NCBI GenBank assembly: GCA_004352715.1
Contig: SCFE01000006.1
Span: 1,857,602 to 1,921,601, forward strand
Origin: Hofstenia miamia
Taxonomy: Eukaryota > Xenacoelomorpha > Acoela
Direction: 5' to 3'
DNA length: 64,000 nt
Position 1 is the first letter of the stretch. The number at the start of each line of letters is the position of its first letter. Of this stretch, positions 11,922-24,273 are shown in pieces. A program made the position numbers and the translations under genes. The notes beneath the pieces were generated by a model that saw only the letters and a program-made list of their open reading frames with translations, did not search any database and was not told the DNA's origin.

Positions 11922-13764
11922 AGCTGGAATTAAGCTCCACATAAATGAATTCAATAAAAATTACAAATTCAAATATATTCAAGGCTAATTGAATGAATGA
12001 AACCAAGCTTGACCGAGGTTCACTCTACATTTGCAGTGGTGTTCATTGTTATTGTGTGATTTATAGCAGCAAGAAACTTCAACTACTATTAGAATGTTAA
12101 GAGAAGAATAAGACATTTGTCTTGAACTTTCTAGCGGCTTCAAAAGAGAACCTACTATCCAGAAGATGCAAATATTACATACTTTAATCAATTGTTATCT
12201 TCTCGTGGAATTACAAACAACATTATTATGGAAGTTATCATCACTGTGCCAATAACATTTCTTGCTTGATAAGGTAATCTAACCAGCCAGAAAACAAGAA
12301 AATTGCTAAAAAAAACTGCATCTCTTTAATGGAAGGACCAAATTCAGAATGACCTTTCTCACTTTCATACAATTTAAAATTTGACGTCATCTTCTGCGCA
12401 TCGCATTATTTTCATTACTTACATCTGGAGACTCGATCTACACTTATATAAATTGCCTTAACTGACAGTTTAACTTAGATTGTATTTCCCAAGAATAATG
12501 TTTCTAATATTTCTAATCTACCCTTGAAAAAATTGCTTCAATTCCACTAAGCATGTACCTACTACTTAATCTATAGTTTTACCGGGTATTTCATTGGACA
12601 ACAATTGTCTGTCCCATATCTATTCCTTCCACAAGTTATTTTAATCACCGCATCTTATCCCATCCCATTTATAGCTAATTGTTAAGTTCAATTCCTAGAT
12701 ATTCTTCCCCATGAGTTTTTGATCATTTCCAAATCAAATTGAAACTCTAAGACCTCATTATCCTCTAGAGTGTGCATGTGGTTCAAAGATTCATACATTT
12801 AGTTTTATACATATTATGTGTTAAATAGATATTAAAAGTTTCTATGCATATAATATTAGTTTATTACAACTTATGTTTACAGGGGTTGTAACATAGTTTA
12901 CAATAGAGTTATGAACAGATCATCATTGTTATTCACGTATAATATGAACAATTGTAGCATCATCAAACCTTAATCGCACATTAAGGCACTGTTCCTAGCA
13001 ATGGTAATTAATCTGACATTTATTTATACAGTCCTTTGTATAAGTAAAGAAATCATGTTAGTCTAGTTTCATTAATAACTTTTGATGTGAAATTGAGTCA
13101 AATGTTTATTGCTAGAAAATGTATTTTAGTGTCGACCCACTTAATCAACCATTTCTGTAATTATTACAACTTTCTGGGGGTTAACTGGGCAGTAATTCGT
13201 AATTTTAGTGATTATTCAGAGCCGATAATTGACTAATTAATCATACTCGATGAAGCATCTCTTTCATTTGATTTCAACATAGTTCTGATATGCTCAAACG
13301 AATATTGTAAACAAAGTTCAGAAATAAAATGAAATATTGAAATGTTGAAAATTTAGCAGTTACTACCATTAATTTTTGTATCAATTTAGCTTGTAATTTG
13401 TAATTTCTTTCAAATTAACCTCATTTGTACTCTTGGTTGGTGATCACAAACCTATTCACTGAAAGCGGTGCACAGGTCTAATTGAATTTTAAGTATAAGG
13501 ATAGTTAAGTAGATAAGATAATGACTTTGCTCTTCATTCATAACATGTATTATAATTTGATCAACTTTCTAGCAAATGCGCTTTCCTTGTTATTGAGTAT
13601 TTATTTTGACAATTACTGAGATAGGAAATTATATACTGAGAAAACACAGGTAAAGACAAGTTCATCTCCTCTGAAGTTGGACCGCATTGACCAAGAAGAA
13701 GAACTGTCTTCGGTCAGGCAAAGGTAGTGGAGCATTGTTACCTAAATAAAATATTAATAGGTAT
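11922..13764. other. Intergenic, nothing recognised
   Basis: No exon with both splice sites and an extended open frame was found. The minus-strand frame at 11,985-12,191 has no motif. Confidence 0.4.
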
Positions 13765-13955
13765 CCCAGTAAACTCAAACTTGCCAAACTTGCAAAGTTT
13801 TGTAGGTAGCTTATTAAAACTTTGCAAATACTTGTATTTAGCAAGTATCTGATTAAACTTTGCAAATACTTAATAAATATTTGGTAAGTTTGGTAAGTTT
13901 TGCAAGTAGGAAATATATCATTAAACTTTGTAAATACTTCGCAATTTTTGCATAA
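13765..13955 (+). repeat. Left iteron-rich end of a repeat family (CCCAGTAAACTC...)
   Basis: The segment begins CCCAGTAAACTCAAACTTG and continues as degenerate copies of ACTTTGCAAATACTTG and AAACTTGCAAAG words. An inverted counterpart lies at 19,880-20,057. This could be one end of a large DNA transposon or an independent MITE. The 107-codon minus-strand frame at 13,662-13,985 lies over this array and is not a gene. Confidence 0.6.
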
Positions 13956-14350
13956 TTTTAAAACGTAGAAATGAAGAAACATCATTTTTACAATTATCTA
14001 AAATTAATGTTTAAAATCCCATTTGATTGATTATTTTCTATATAAGGCAGAAATTCTTTTTGATATCCAATATAAAGATATTCATTTCATGTTCTAACGT
14101 TTAATATAACATTACATTATTGAAAAATTAATGCTGATAAGGGCCTGATTTCAAATAAATGTATATTCTTAGCAAATACAAGATGAACGCAAATGTTGAA
14201 TTTTTGTAGTATCAACAATTTCACTTCAGTAAATAGCGTCTGTAAATCAATACATAGGAATGTAAACATTTAAATCATTGTCATCAAAGGCTTTCTTAAT
14301 GTGCGCCACCTAGTGAGTGCATACCTCACTGGTGCATTGTTTATCTTTTG

Positions 14351-17265
14351 ATGGTGTCTTGCACACATGTGTTATTGCGAACGGATATTCTACATTATAT
14401 TATTGTAACCAAAAAGTAAGTGCATTTATTTTACTTATTTATACGATGTTTATGTAAAATGTTTTTAGGAATGAAAATAAGCCAATATTTAATTCACACT
14501 TCATTTATGAAAAGGGTTTTGGACTAGCAATTAATATTTTCATTTGTTTAAATCATTAAATTAAAAATTCTAATTCAGATATGTGATTTGATCAAACTTT
14601 TGTAAAGGAACTTTTTTCTGGTTGGCAGTTTTGTATCAAACCAATTTCTTGTAGTGAAACCGGATTTTTGCAAGTGATTTTATACGTAGGTTACTACTAA
14701 GAAGGAAGAAACCTTAACCACTTAACAGTTATCCTAAATTCACTAGTGTCTAAATTACCAAAATGGTTATAGACTCGAGCTTTTAAAAATGTATCAAAAG
14801 CACGATGAAATAAAAATAATGTAACCCAAAATGGTTCACAATTATTTTAAAAGTTAAACAGACAAGCCGTCTTTGTAAATGTCTTTCAATAATTGACAAA
14901 TTGCTATGTCGCTTTCTATCAACCACAATGCATGGTATTATTAAAACTTTTTTACGTTACTCTCTTGCACAATTACAAAATTAATATGTGCTATTGTAAG
15001 TTTGATTTTAAAACGGGTCTTTTCAAACTTTGTCTGAAACAAATAGATTATTAGCTACCTCAGATAGCCTCTAAAGTCAGAGCACATGGCTTGTACTTAT
15101 TAAACCCACAAATGCGTCAAACAGATTCAAATAAAACAAAATGTTTTCTCTCCAAGAGCGTACTTCAGCTAAATAGAATTACGCGAAACAATTATTCAGT
15201 TTTCTATGGCTTCACTTTGTTTTAAGTTTTCCTAAAAATCCCTCTTTACAAATACTGTTCTACACTATTGTAAAATGCTTTAGTTAGATGTTTTTCTTTT
15301 ATCCCCTAATGTACTTCTGCCGAAACTTAGTGTTTAATCAATTCCTATAGCACACAGAGGGAAATTTGCTAATTTTAAATCCTGTTTTATTTATAATTCA
15401 ATTAAGAGACTCAGTGTTTTAATTCAGTCCTGCATGATATTCCCACACAAATTTCCTTGTACTGTTGAATGTTCGTGATAGGTTTTAATTCAAAACTCTT
15501 GATAATTAGTGTCTTTCAAACAAAACCGCCTTAGTTTTGTTGTACTTTCATGTAATGGTTTTACTCTCTCAGAAGTAAATTAAAAGCAAAACATAAGAAA
15601 ACGATAACTTATTTATTTTACAAACAGGAGAATGTCTATACAAGTCCCAACAATAAAGCAATTAAATAACTAAAGTCATGCATTATATTTGATACTAAGA
15701 GAAACCTCTAGTGTTAATAAATATGAGTTCAATTTCAGAACTTTACCTGAATTGAATCAACACTGTAGTTAGAACCAACGTAGGTTTGAATTTCAACCAA
15801 AATCTGCAACTTGAACTTTCGCAAAGGAAGGTAGTGAACTCTATCATCAAAAACTTGTTTATTTCAACAGATGTGAGAAGTCTTGGTAAATTGTATCTAC
15901 GGTACTTCTCAGCAGGGGTCTGATATTTCTATGAAGTTTTAAAGGTTTTTATACCCTGTCCTAAGTCATTGTCCTCTGGTTGGATATCTATTTCCAATTC
16001 CAAAATTAGAATGACATTTTGGGCCAATTTTAGTGTTGAATGTCACGTCCATCATCCTCTCGTTGTTTAGAGTAGAAACTCATTATTAATTCCTTTGTCT
16101 TTTACGTTACCTCGTTAAGCACTTAAAGGGGTTTTCAAGCATTGCTTTTGCAAAGAGTAAGCTTTTTAAAACACCGCCAGGTACTTACAATTTTGGAAAA
16201 TTTACAATCCCAATAAGCTTTCAGTAAATTTCACAAGAGATTTAGTAAATTTCTTAATTTATGTTTCGAAATTAATTCTTAAAAGAAAAATTTAAAATTA
16301 TTCTAGGCAGTTTTTGAATTCCAGAAATTTGCAAAATTCCAATTTTACTACATTCTGCTGATATCAAATAATATACATTACAACAAATTCTTGTAATATT
16401 GTATAGTAGTTAACAATGTGATAGTTTAGTAATTATTTATGGTACAAGTTTAACTATAATATATTAATGTCAAAGACTCAGTGAAATGCTTTAATGTATA
16501 TTTTTTGGCTATAAATATTAGATACAGTTATATTGTACATCCATGCTATATTATGATAAATATTGTGTGAATTACTTAACAGTATTTTAGGAATGAAGCA
16601 GATGGAACTCAAGTGAAAATNGGTTTTGGACTAGCAATTAATATTTTCATTTATTAAAGTCATTAAATTAGAAATTCTAATTCAGATATGTGATTTGATC
16701 AAACTTTAGTAACGGAACTTTTTTCTGGTTGGCAGTTTTGTATCAAACCAATTTCTGCTGATATCAAATAATTTACATTACAACAAATTCTTGTAATATT
16801 GTACAGTAGTTAACAATGTGATAGTTTAGTAATTATTTATGGTACAAGTTTAACTATAATATATTAATGTCAAAGACTTATAGTGAAATGCTTTAATGTA
16901 TATTTTTTGGCTATAAATATTAGATACAGTTATATTGTACATCCATGCTATATTATGATAAATATTGTGTGAATTACTTAACAGTATTTTAGGAATGAAG
17001 CAGATGGAACTCAAGTGAAAATGGATTTTTTATTTGACCAGTCTCCAGTCCATCTGAATAGCAATATATAAAAAATTAAATTTAAAACATTTTGAAAACT
17101 TATATTAAATTTGTTTATATAAAATTTGTTTAGATACTATTAAAGTTCCATAAATTGATGATATGTTATTGCTAGAGGTATTTTTTATTACCTTTGTTAC
17201 ATGCATTTAGGACTTGCACTAAATTCTCATTCAGATGGAAAGAAGCAACTTTAGATAACATATTG
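14351..17265 (+). CDS. Two weak candidate exons (14,351-14,415 and 17,211-17,265)
   Basis: ATG at 14,351 opens 21 codons that end at a GTAAG donor (14,416) with two bases left over. A segment at 17,211-17,265, preceded by CATTTAG and followed by GTAAGT, has one open frame (reading FRWKEATLDNIL near its end) with exactly one leftover 5' base, so the two phases fit. Continuing in phase into 17,861 gives only 20 more codons before a stop. No family is recognised and the frames are short, so this may be chance. Confidence 0.2.
14514..17150. repeat. Repeated 0.5-kb segment present as filled, empty and stray copies
   Basis: The segment beginning TTTTGGACTAGCAATTAAT occurs at 11,267-11,786, split around an insertion at 14,514-14,649 plus 16,353-16,620, and uninterrupted at 16,622-17,150. 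A single N at 16,621 separates the second and third copies. They are near-identical apart from small indels. The arrangement looks like alleles placed side by side by the assembler. Confidence 0.75.
14650..16352. mobile_element. TIR DNA transposon, 1,703 bp, 4-bp TSD TTCT, non-autonomous
   Basis: The element starts TGTAGTGAAACCGGATTTTT and ends with an inverted counterpart reading TGTAGTAAAATTGGAATTTT; about 20 of the first 24 bases agree. TTCT lies on both sides (14,646-14,649 and 16,353-16,356). The uninterrupted copies at 11,267-11,786 and 16,622-17,150 carry a single TTCT at this point, which directly shows the insertion. No long open frame is present. A 4-bp duplication with TGT ends is compatible with Ginger-type or other less common superfamilies; I cannot assign it. 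Confidence 0.8.
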
Positions 17266-17727
17266 GTAAGTATTCATTTCAATTTGATTATTATAATATG
17301 AAATTGCTATTCAATTGGAAAACGGAGACTGGGGTAAATTTGCAAGGTATGTTTTAAGAACTATAAACATGTACCATATTATGAATAGACAAACTAAACA
17401 AAATTAAGAATACATAGCGTGTTATTCAGTTTCTTTCAAAATATACCAACTTTAAGTAATAATAATCTTATTAGCAAAGTACGATTTTGTAACAGTTATA
17501 CAAGGCAGTGTCCGCAATGAATGTAATTGGCTTGAATGTGAACACTTTATCCAATAACATAATTTTCAGTCTTTGGATAATTACTTGTTTTTTATGAAAA
17601 TTTGCCTAAGCAGCAAAGATTATCAACAAATTTCTTCTATACTTAGTTATTTTGAAAGCAGTTCACAATTACATTTTATTTAGTCAATTCACAAGTAATG
17701 TACAGTATGAAGTGGCTGTTGGAACTG

Positions 17728-18340
17728 ATGCTTTATTTCATTGTTTTCATGCAAATATACATTTAGATATTATTGTACAATATATTTTACATTTTACTAT
17801 GTTAGATTTATTCATTTGTATATTCACAAATTATATAAATTCTTTCATTTTCTCTTTTAGAAGCTGTTAAAAATCGATTCCCAAATAATTTCTCAGCTTG
17901 GGAGCAAAGCCGTTTGGCAATAAATCAATTGGGAAGAGACGTTCGTTTGAAAAAACGACGTTCAGGTTTTTTTCAGTTGTGTATTTGTGAATCTAGTATT
18001 CATTTTTAGGCATCTCAAACTCTGAAGATGNTGATGCTTTATTTCATTGTTTTCATGCAAATATACATTTAGATATTATTGTACAATATATTTTACATTT
18101 TACTATGTTAGATTTATTCATTTGTATATTCACAAATTATATAAATTCTTTCATTTTCTCTTTTAGAAGCTGTTAAAAATCGATTCCCAAATAATTTCTC
18201 AGCTTGGGAGCAAAGCTGTTTGGCAATAAATCAATTGGAAGAGACGTTCGTTTGAACAAACGACGTTCAGGTTTTTTTCAGTTGTGTATTTGTGAATCTA
18301 GTATTCATTTTTAGGCATCTCAAACTCTGAAGATGAGGAT
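17728..18340. other. Overlap duplication around the N at 18,031
   Basis: About 300 bp ending at 18,030 are repeated from 18,032. The only differences are three changes inside the exon (17,861-17,965 versus 18,167-18,270): a C/T substitution, a 1-base deletion in a G run, and an A/C substitution. The deletion shifts the long frame in the second copy. This may be sequencing error at a contig end, or two alleles, one damaged. Confidence 0.75.
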
Positions 18341-19415
18341 TAAGTTTATTTGTCATTTTTTGCATTTTTTATAATACATTCTTGTGTTATATATTGGGTA
18401 GCAAGTAACTATAGATTTCATTACTATAAATTAAATTTAATATTACTTTCTAGTCAATGACATTTTTTAGTTCTACGTACTGTATGGTGTGCTAAAAATT
18501 GTTTAAAACATTCAGATCAACAAAGCTTCAGATTCAATGTGCCATTTAATTACCGTAAGTAGATATTTTAACTTTATTATTTATCATTTCACAAAGCTCG
18601 ACTATCGATTATTTATAATATAATTTAAGTCCTTCCAGTTCGCCTAAAATCGTAATTTTTCCTAAATTGTGCAGATTTTACCATTCCTTCTAATTTGTCC
18701 TATTTTTTCATATCTTTTATTGCTTAAGCTATATTTATTTTTAATTCATCCTGCAGTTTATATGTTCGCATGTACATGTGCTTTACTTGTTGATATGTAC
18801 ACAGTATCTGAGAATTAACATCACAAACCTCGATGTTCTGAGCTTGATTTTGCTTAACAAACTTTTCATTGAGGTTGAGGTAAATAATATTCTTGCGTAG
18901 TTACCACATGTTTATTTTCTTGGTGTAATACTTCTGGGTATTCAGTTAAAAAAGTGATATTCATTCAAATGTAGTTTCCTATAGATTTAGAGTTCAGTTT
19001 TTTTAGTTTCATTTTATATTTGAGGGAAACTTTGTTTCCACTTGCAATCCATGACTGAATAATAGTGCATAAATATAAATATACCCAAAATAAATACATA
19101 ACTTTTCCAAAATATAAAACATTATGAGTGAAAGATCTGACCATATTTCTATATTATAAAAAATTACGAAATTATATTCACTTCCTTTGTTAATTGCTTT
19201 TTTTAGATTTACTCATTTTGAAGTTTAGCATGGAATGGGAATTTTGCTTCAGTTCTCATCCTTTGTATCGAATATTTTTGCGAGATTTCTTCAGAAGCGA
19301 TTAATATTGCCAGGTAATTGAAAGTTTTGCTATTGCTACATGTATATACTTGCTGCCCATACTGCTTTTTATATTTTTTAGATTTGGATTAGTGTCTTTT
19401 AGGTATCAAGGCTGA
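17861..19415 (+). CDS. Unrecognised gene, four phase-compatible 3' exons
   Basis: Exons: 17,861-17,965, 18,471-18,554, 19,229-19,313 and 19,382-19,415 (TGA at 19,413). Each follows a TAG acceptor; the second to fourth are bounded by GTAAGT at 18,555, GTAATT at 19,314 and the final stop. All three junction phases agree, giving about 103 residues. Readable segments include NRFPNNFSAWEQSRLAINQ, LKKRR, TVWCAKNCLKHSDQQ, FNVPFNY and WNGNFASVLILCIEYF. An alternative 44-nt intron (17,966-18,009, donor GTTTTT) joins the first exon to a short acidic terminus, SNSEDED then stop at 18,341 in the second copy. No family is recognised and the 5' part is not found. The unit lies inside the iteron-bounded stretch 13,765-20,057, so a transposon gene is possible. 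Confidence 0.35.
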
Positions 19416-19879
19416 CTGTGCATTTTTAGTACTCGTGAAAATGCCTTACAGCTGTTATATAGTTCAAATTTTACTTTTGTAGATATTATGTGTAACATAG
19501 AGGTCATTGCACATTAAAATTTTCCTGAAAATCTATCTCTTTTTTTAATTTAGTTACTGGTATTAGGATTCACTAATCACATCGATATTTGAACAGGTCT
19601 TGGAATGAAACATTGTATTGAGATCATCAATAGTGACCAAAATTGGATGTTCATACTGTGAAGCGATTACCCGAAAAGGCTTCATGTAACCCCAAAATGG
19701 TTGTTCCGTTTTTTAAATATTGCTAGGAGTTCGGTTGAAGTTGTCTCAAATCTTCTCTTCAAATTCATATGCAAACAACCCGTGTAAATATCTAGAGAAT
19801 ATTTATTAATTTTCAGAGAATTTACAAAATTTGTATATTTTATTTTAATATATTAATGTCTGTTTAATTTAATAAATCA
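19416..19879. other. Non-coding sequence after the candidate gene
   Basis: AT-rich sequence without further exons that keep phase. It may be 3' untranslated or element-internal sequence. Confidence 0.3.
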
Positions 19880-20057
19880 TTGCAGAACATTGCAAGTTTT
19901 GCACATATTACTTGCAAAACTTGGAAAGTTTCGCAAATATTACTTGCAAGACTTGCAGATACTTGTCAAACTTGCAAAGTATTTGCAAAGTACTTTGCAA
20001 ATTTTAATGAAATATTTGTGAGTACTTTCCAAGTTTGCCAAGTTTGAGTTTACTGGG
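19880..20057 (-). repeat. Right iteron-rich end, inverted relative to 13,765-13,955
   Basis: Read on the minus strand from 20,057 it begins CCCAGTAAACTCAAACTTG, continues CAAACTTG and AAAGT as at 13,765 for about 35 bases, then becomes an array of TTGCAAGT/ACTTTGCAAA words. The two ends enclose 6.3 kb. No matching target duplication was seen (flanks GGTAT and CTAAT), although TA lies one base outside each end. Confidence 0.6.
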
Positions 20058-20469
20058 CTAATACTATATCATTGATTGCAGTATTACATTTATTTAAATA
20101 TAAGGCTCATTAAATTGTGGATTGAATACCGACTTAGACACAAGACGGACCCAGCATAGGGCTAATGTGTCCCTTTTGATTTACTGATTTTATGTTATAC
20201 ACCATATTTATTCTAAGAAGTTCTGCTTCTCTTAAAAATATTCATGCTATTCCATTGTGTTCAAATGCAACCAGCAATATAATTAGTTGACTTCTTTTGT
20301 GAATGATATTATTTTTATTTTCTCAAAACTTAAAATTTACTAAGACCTTGTCAATAATGCAATTGCCTGATGCACCCTCTTAATGCTGGTACTGGCCACA
20401 AGTACCATTACTATGTAATTCATATAAATAGATTGGCCATGAATTTAGTGATCTCAATCAGTTTACACT

Positions 20470-21146
20470 GAAATGTAACACTTATTTGATTTCAAAAATC
20501 AAAAAAAACTAATTAGCGGTTTTCTAACCTATTTTTCCTGATTTTTGTTCAGTTAAGTATAAGAGTGAATATCCGCAATGTAGGACCTTTGACAACCAAG
20601 AAATATGTGTAATAAACATTTAGTATAATAGTCAGCTGGAGGATAATTGAATTAAGCATCGAGCATGTGAGTCAGAAATTACACATTAACCTGCGAGTAG
20701 TTTGTCACAAGAACGCTGTGGCTGAAGCCGAAGCAAAACATCACAGCCATTGAATTTGAGTTTTAATAATAAGCAATGCTAATTGGAATCATCAAATTTG
20801 TGGAAGAACCAGACGAATGATCGCAAGGCGCCCTCAGACCTACCCCGTGTTATTCCCCAAAACCAAACAAATTTAGCTAGACATAACTATTTTGCGAGTG
20901 AAAACAAATAAGCAACCAATTGTTATGAAACCAAAAGTTTTATTGCAAATGCGTAAAATATTGCCTTAGAAAATTAACAATTGAAAATAACTATAAACAA
21001 AAACAGGTACCAGAGGTGGCAGAAGCCACATGGTGGGAATTTACAAATTTAAAATAAAAATGGCGGCACTATACATTTCAGGAATTTTCACTCAACTTGT
21101 CATGTTTGATTTTTAAATAAAGGGAACGCCACTACATGTCCGCCCA
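20470..21146 (-). mobile_element. LTR-like end with purine-rich tract
   Basis: On the minus strand a purine-rich GGGCGGACA (about 21,137-21,145) immediately precedes TGTAGTGGCGTTCCC, as a polypurine tract precedes a 3' LTR. An AATAAA word follows about 200 bases in. A possible LTR end is GTGTTACA near 20,476. If correct, the internal domain of this element lies to the right, towards the Gypsy remnant, but the sequence does not match the 5' LTR edge at 29,679, so they may be different insertions. Confidence 0.35.
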
Positions 21147-21700
21147 AAGCATTACTATGTTGAAGGAAATTCTGTGTCCGCTAATTAAAATAAAGCTTAT
21201 AGTTTATGTATAAGAGTTTATAGGTTTTCCGTTAGGTAAAGAAGGTTGTACGTGCGATCCAGTAGCTCTAAGATGCGTGTGTCCTTCCAATTCATGAGAG
21301 AGAGAGAGAGAGAGAGATCTTCATCACGAGTAAGTTTAGTTGTTCTGTCATCTTATCCGGATTGTTTATGACCGCAATAAATCATTGTTACTATTTCAAT
21401 GCTTCTGGCGACGTCATATTATTTATACTGCTCTTTCCAGTTATCGACCAGATGAGGTCGTTTACTCTAGCGAAAACGATAATATTTTTGACTTTCTTGT
21501 TTTCTATTCTTGATTTAAGATCATCTATTTGTGAATATATGAGTTCGCTTTTTTGTATATTGTCTTCAGGGTGTTATTCTTGGTTTCTTTCTTTTGAGGT
21601 GCATACTGCTGCTTTAAATTGGGGGTTTTTCTTTGAAGTGCAGATGTCTTTGTGATTGTTGAAGTATAGATTTTGGCTTGGGATGCCGTGGCTTACTGGT

Positions 21701-24273
21701 TTAAGGCATGATGACTGGTAGATCTAGAATGGGAGGTGGGATACAGAATGCGTTCTTTGTGGCAATCTTTTCCTCTAGTTCTAGCCAGTTTCCGTGAGTG
21801 GTTGTGATTTCCGCTGTTCTGATGCTGATTGGGTAATTGATCAGTTTTCTGTTGAGGTCTTCAATGATGTTAAGATTGCACGTTCTTTTTAGAGCGTTTT
21901 TTGATTTTCTGTCAATGCTAAATCTAGCTGATGCGCACTCAACATCCATGGCCATTTGCTGTAGAGGTGTCATTTGGCATTTGAGTTCTGTTTTTGTGTA
22001 GGACTCTGTAAAGAAGTGAGTCTTTATTAATTCAACGTCAGAGAATTTTGTTTGTTGGAAGGAAATAGGTGTGATCCGGATCTGGTGCTTGTTGTTCAGG
22101 ATATGTTTTTTGATTAACATGTCTTGATCTTCTCCTTTTAACTGTTTTGGTTATTTTTTCATTAACGACTTTATCTATGTGTTCCTGTAGTTGTGGTGAA
22201 ATTTGGAATGTGGCTTTGTTGAGGAGCTCTTCTTCTTCTTCTTCTTCTTCTTCTTCTTCTTCTTCAAGTAGTGTGTGAGTTTTAGATGTTAAGTTGATGT
22301 GTTTATAAGGGAGGTATCTGCCAGATGAGCCAGTTGTTTCTGAATTTATTGTATTAAAACTGAATGAGTACTCTGGGTATTTGGTAGAGAAGTAGCTGTA
22401 CAGTGACATGTTTTCCTTGTTAATGCTGTGATTTCAACATGCTTCAAGGTAGTTTTGTGTTGGGTGTGGTAATTTCTTTTGTAGCATTTCTGCAGTAAGG
22501 GGTGAGTTGCAGTCTGTGTAAGTTTTGTAGTGAATTTCTGATGTTGCACCCACATATATTTTCTTGTATGGGTGTGAAAGACATCAATATCTTTCTCATG
22601 GATTCCAAGCTTATTTTGTATTATGATAGGTGATGCTCTTCCAAATGGATTTTCATGCTTTACCTAGGTGAGATATTTTTTGAAGTGATCAATGGTGGTT
22701 TTTTTTCAGTTTGAGGGGAGGTTTTGATGATCATTTTGAGTAGCAGCCAGCTTTTTAGCTTTCTTGGAAGCAGTGCAATGGTGATTTCAAAGAAGCAGGA
22801 TTTTGGAATTTGTAAATGAGTTCTTTTTGTTATTGGAGTTCGGATTGAGTTATCATGTGTTAAGAAGATGCTTAGTAGCCATAACCCTGGGGTGGCTGGT
22901 ATGTTGGAGATTTGAGTTTCCTCAAAGATATCTTTTTGAAAAGATGTTTTGTCCTTGAATCTTGACACTATGATGACTCAGTTGAGTAATCTTTCTGTGG
23001 TAGTTGCATAGGTTTAGTGTGGACATTCAATTTTAATTTGTAGCAATTGTTATATTTGGTGGCTTTAAGTTTAGTCCATTATTTGCGAATTTCATTTAGT
23101 GTATGTTGTGNTAGGTTTAGTGTGGACATTCAATTTTAATTTGTAGCCATTGTTATATTTGGTGGCTTTAAGTTTAGTCCATTATTTGCGAATTTCATTT
23201 AGTGTATGTTGTGATTGACTGAATGAGATATCTGTGATATTTGAATGAATGCAGTGGGGATCAAGTATTTCAAAAGTTTGAGATTGGAGAAAAATGTTGA
23301 TAGCTATTCTTTCTTTGGTGGTCAATTTCTATTAACAAGTATGTCAATGAATATTAAGTTAGTAATGCTATTTTTAGATGTGACTGCTGTTCTCTGCAAT
23401 GTTGATTGGCAAATGATGTGAAATCCTTTGAGTTATTCTTTAAGATCAAGTACTGTATTCAGTATGTTTTCACTATCTTTTTGTATATATATGAATATAA
23501 TTTTAACATTAATTGTTTGGGCAGTGACCAAGATCTTGTTCATGCATTGTACTTTTTTGTATCATCTTTGTCTACCAGTTTTAGGAAGTAGATAATCATG
23601 AGGTTTTTCCAATCAATATTGATCAAGGTGATTTTTTGACAGGCTTTTTATTTTTAATTAACTTGTAAATGTTTCTAACTGTGATATTGTGTTTGAATGT
23701 AATGTGTGCTGTGCATCTCAGGTATTCTCAAATGAGTTCTTATCACATCCATTCTTCATAGAAGATGAATGTGCTAATTTTTGGCCATTTTTTAGCATCA
23801 ATTATTGTAGGTAAGGCACTGTGGTAGATCTTGTTTTTAGATATACTAAGGAGATCCACTGTTATAATTTTGGTTTCTTCTGAAAGGTTGTTACTACTAA
23901 TGTGTTACACTCAACATGTTGTGATGAAGTAAGGGTGCAGTACTTCTCCTTCATATGTAGACATTTTTTCTAAATGTTTTTGGTAACTGGCATATTGTTT
24001 TCTGCTATGTTCAGACATTGTGGAACTGACTTGGGATAAAATTCCTAGGACTTGATGTTTAATAGGGATCTGTGAGATTGGAAGTGGAGAGTGTTTTCTC
24101 TTTTCACTCACCCTTTTTGATGTAGTAGGGCTTGTTGAAGTGGAAGGAAGGTCAACACTAGCTACTGAATCTGTACCTGGTGCACTTACACTGGTAAAGA
24201 TGTCAAGAGCCAGGAGCATCTGACAGTCTGAGTCTGATGCACTTATACTAAATAAGACATGAGATGTTCCCAT
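21701..24273 (-). pseudogene. Unrecognised ORFs downstream of the integrase
   Basis: Overlapping minus-strand frames lie at 23,911-24,273 (Ser/Thr-rich, STSTSPTTSKR), 22,660-22,968, 22,346-22,555, 22,038-22,409 and 21,701-22,120. Their position after the integrase is where an envelope-like or accessory ORF sits in some Gypsy elements. I see no signal peptide, cleavage site or known fusion motif that would support an envelope call. The poly-Glu in one frame is only a (TTC)n tract at 22,229-22,266. They look like one longer ORF broken by frameshifts. Confidence 0.45.
23011..23211. other. Overlap duplication around the N at 23,111
   Basis: About 100 bp before the N (from TAGGTTTAGTGTGGACATTC) recurs immediately after it with one mismatch. 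An unmerged contig overlap is the simplest reading. Confidence 0.85.

Noticed and set aside
14302-14316. CTCF-like site (TGCGCCACCTAGTGA)
   Set aside because: The core fits the CTCF motif well on the minus strand, but a single 15-bp match has little weight. A similar CCAGATGGCGC match at about 43,469 lies inside AVL9 coding sequence, showing that such matches arise by chance.
21301-21316. GA repeat as a retroviral polypurine tract
   Set aside because: It is on the wrong strand for the minus-strand retroelement and is a simple (GA)n microsatellite.
22038-22409. Protein with a poly-glutamate run on the minus strand
   Set aside because: The run is a (TTC)n microsatellite read in one frame. Without the microsatellite nothing distinguishes the frame from the decayed retroelement around it.
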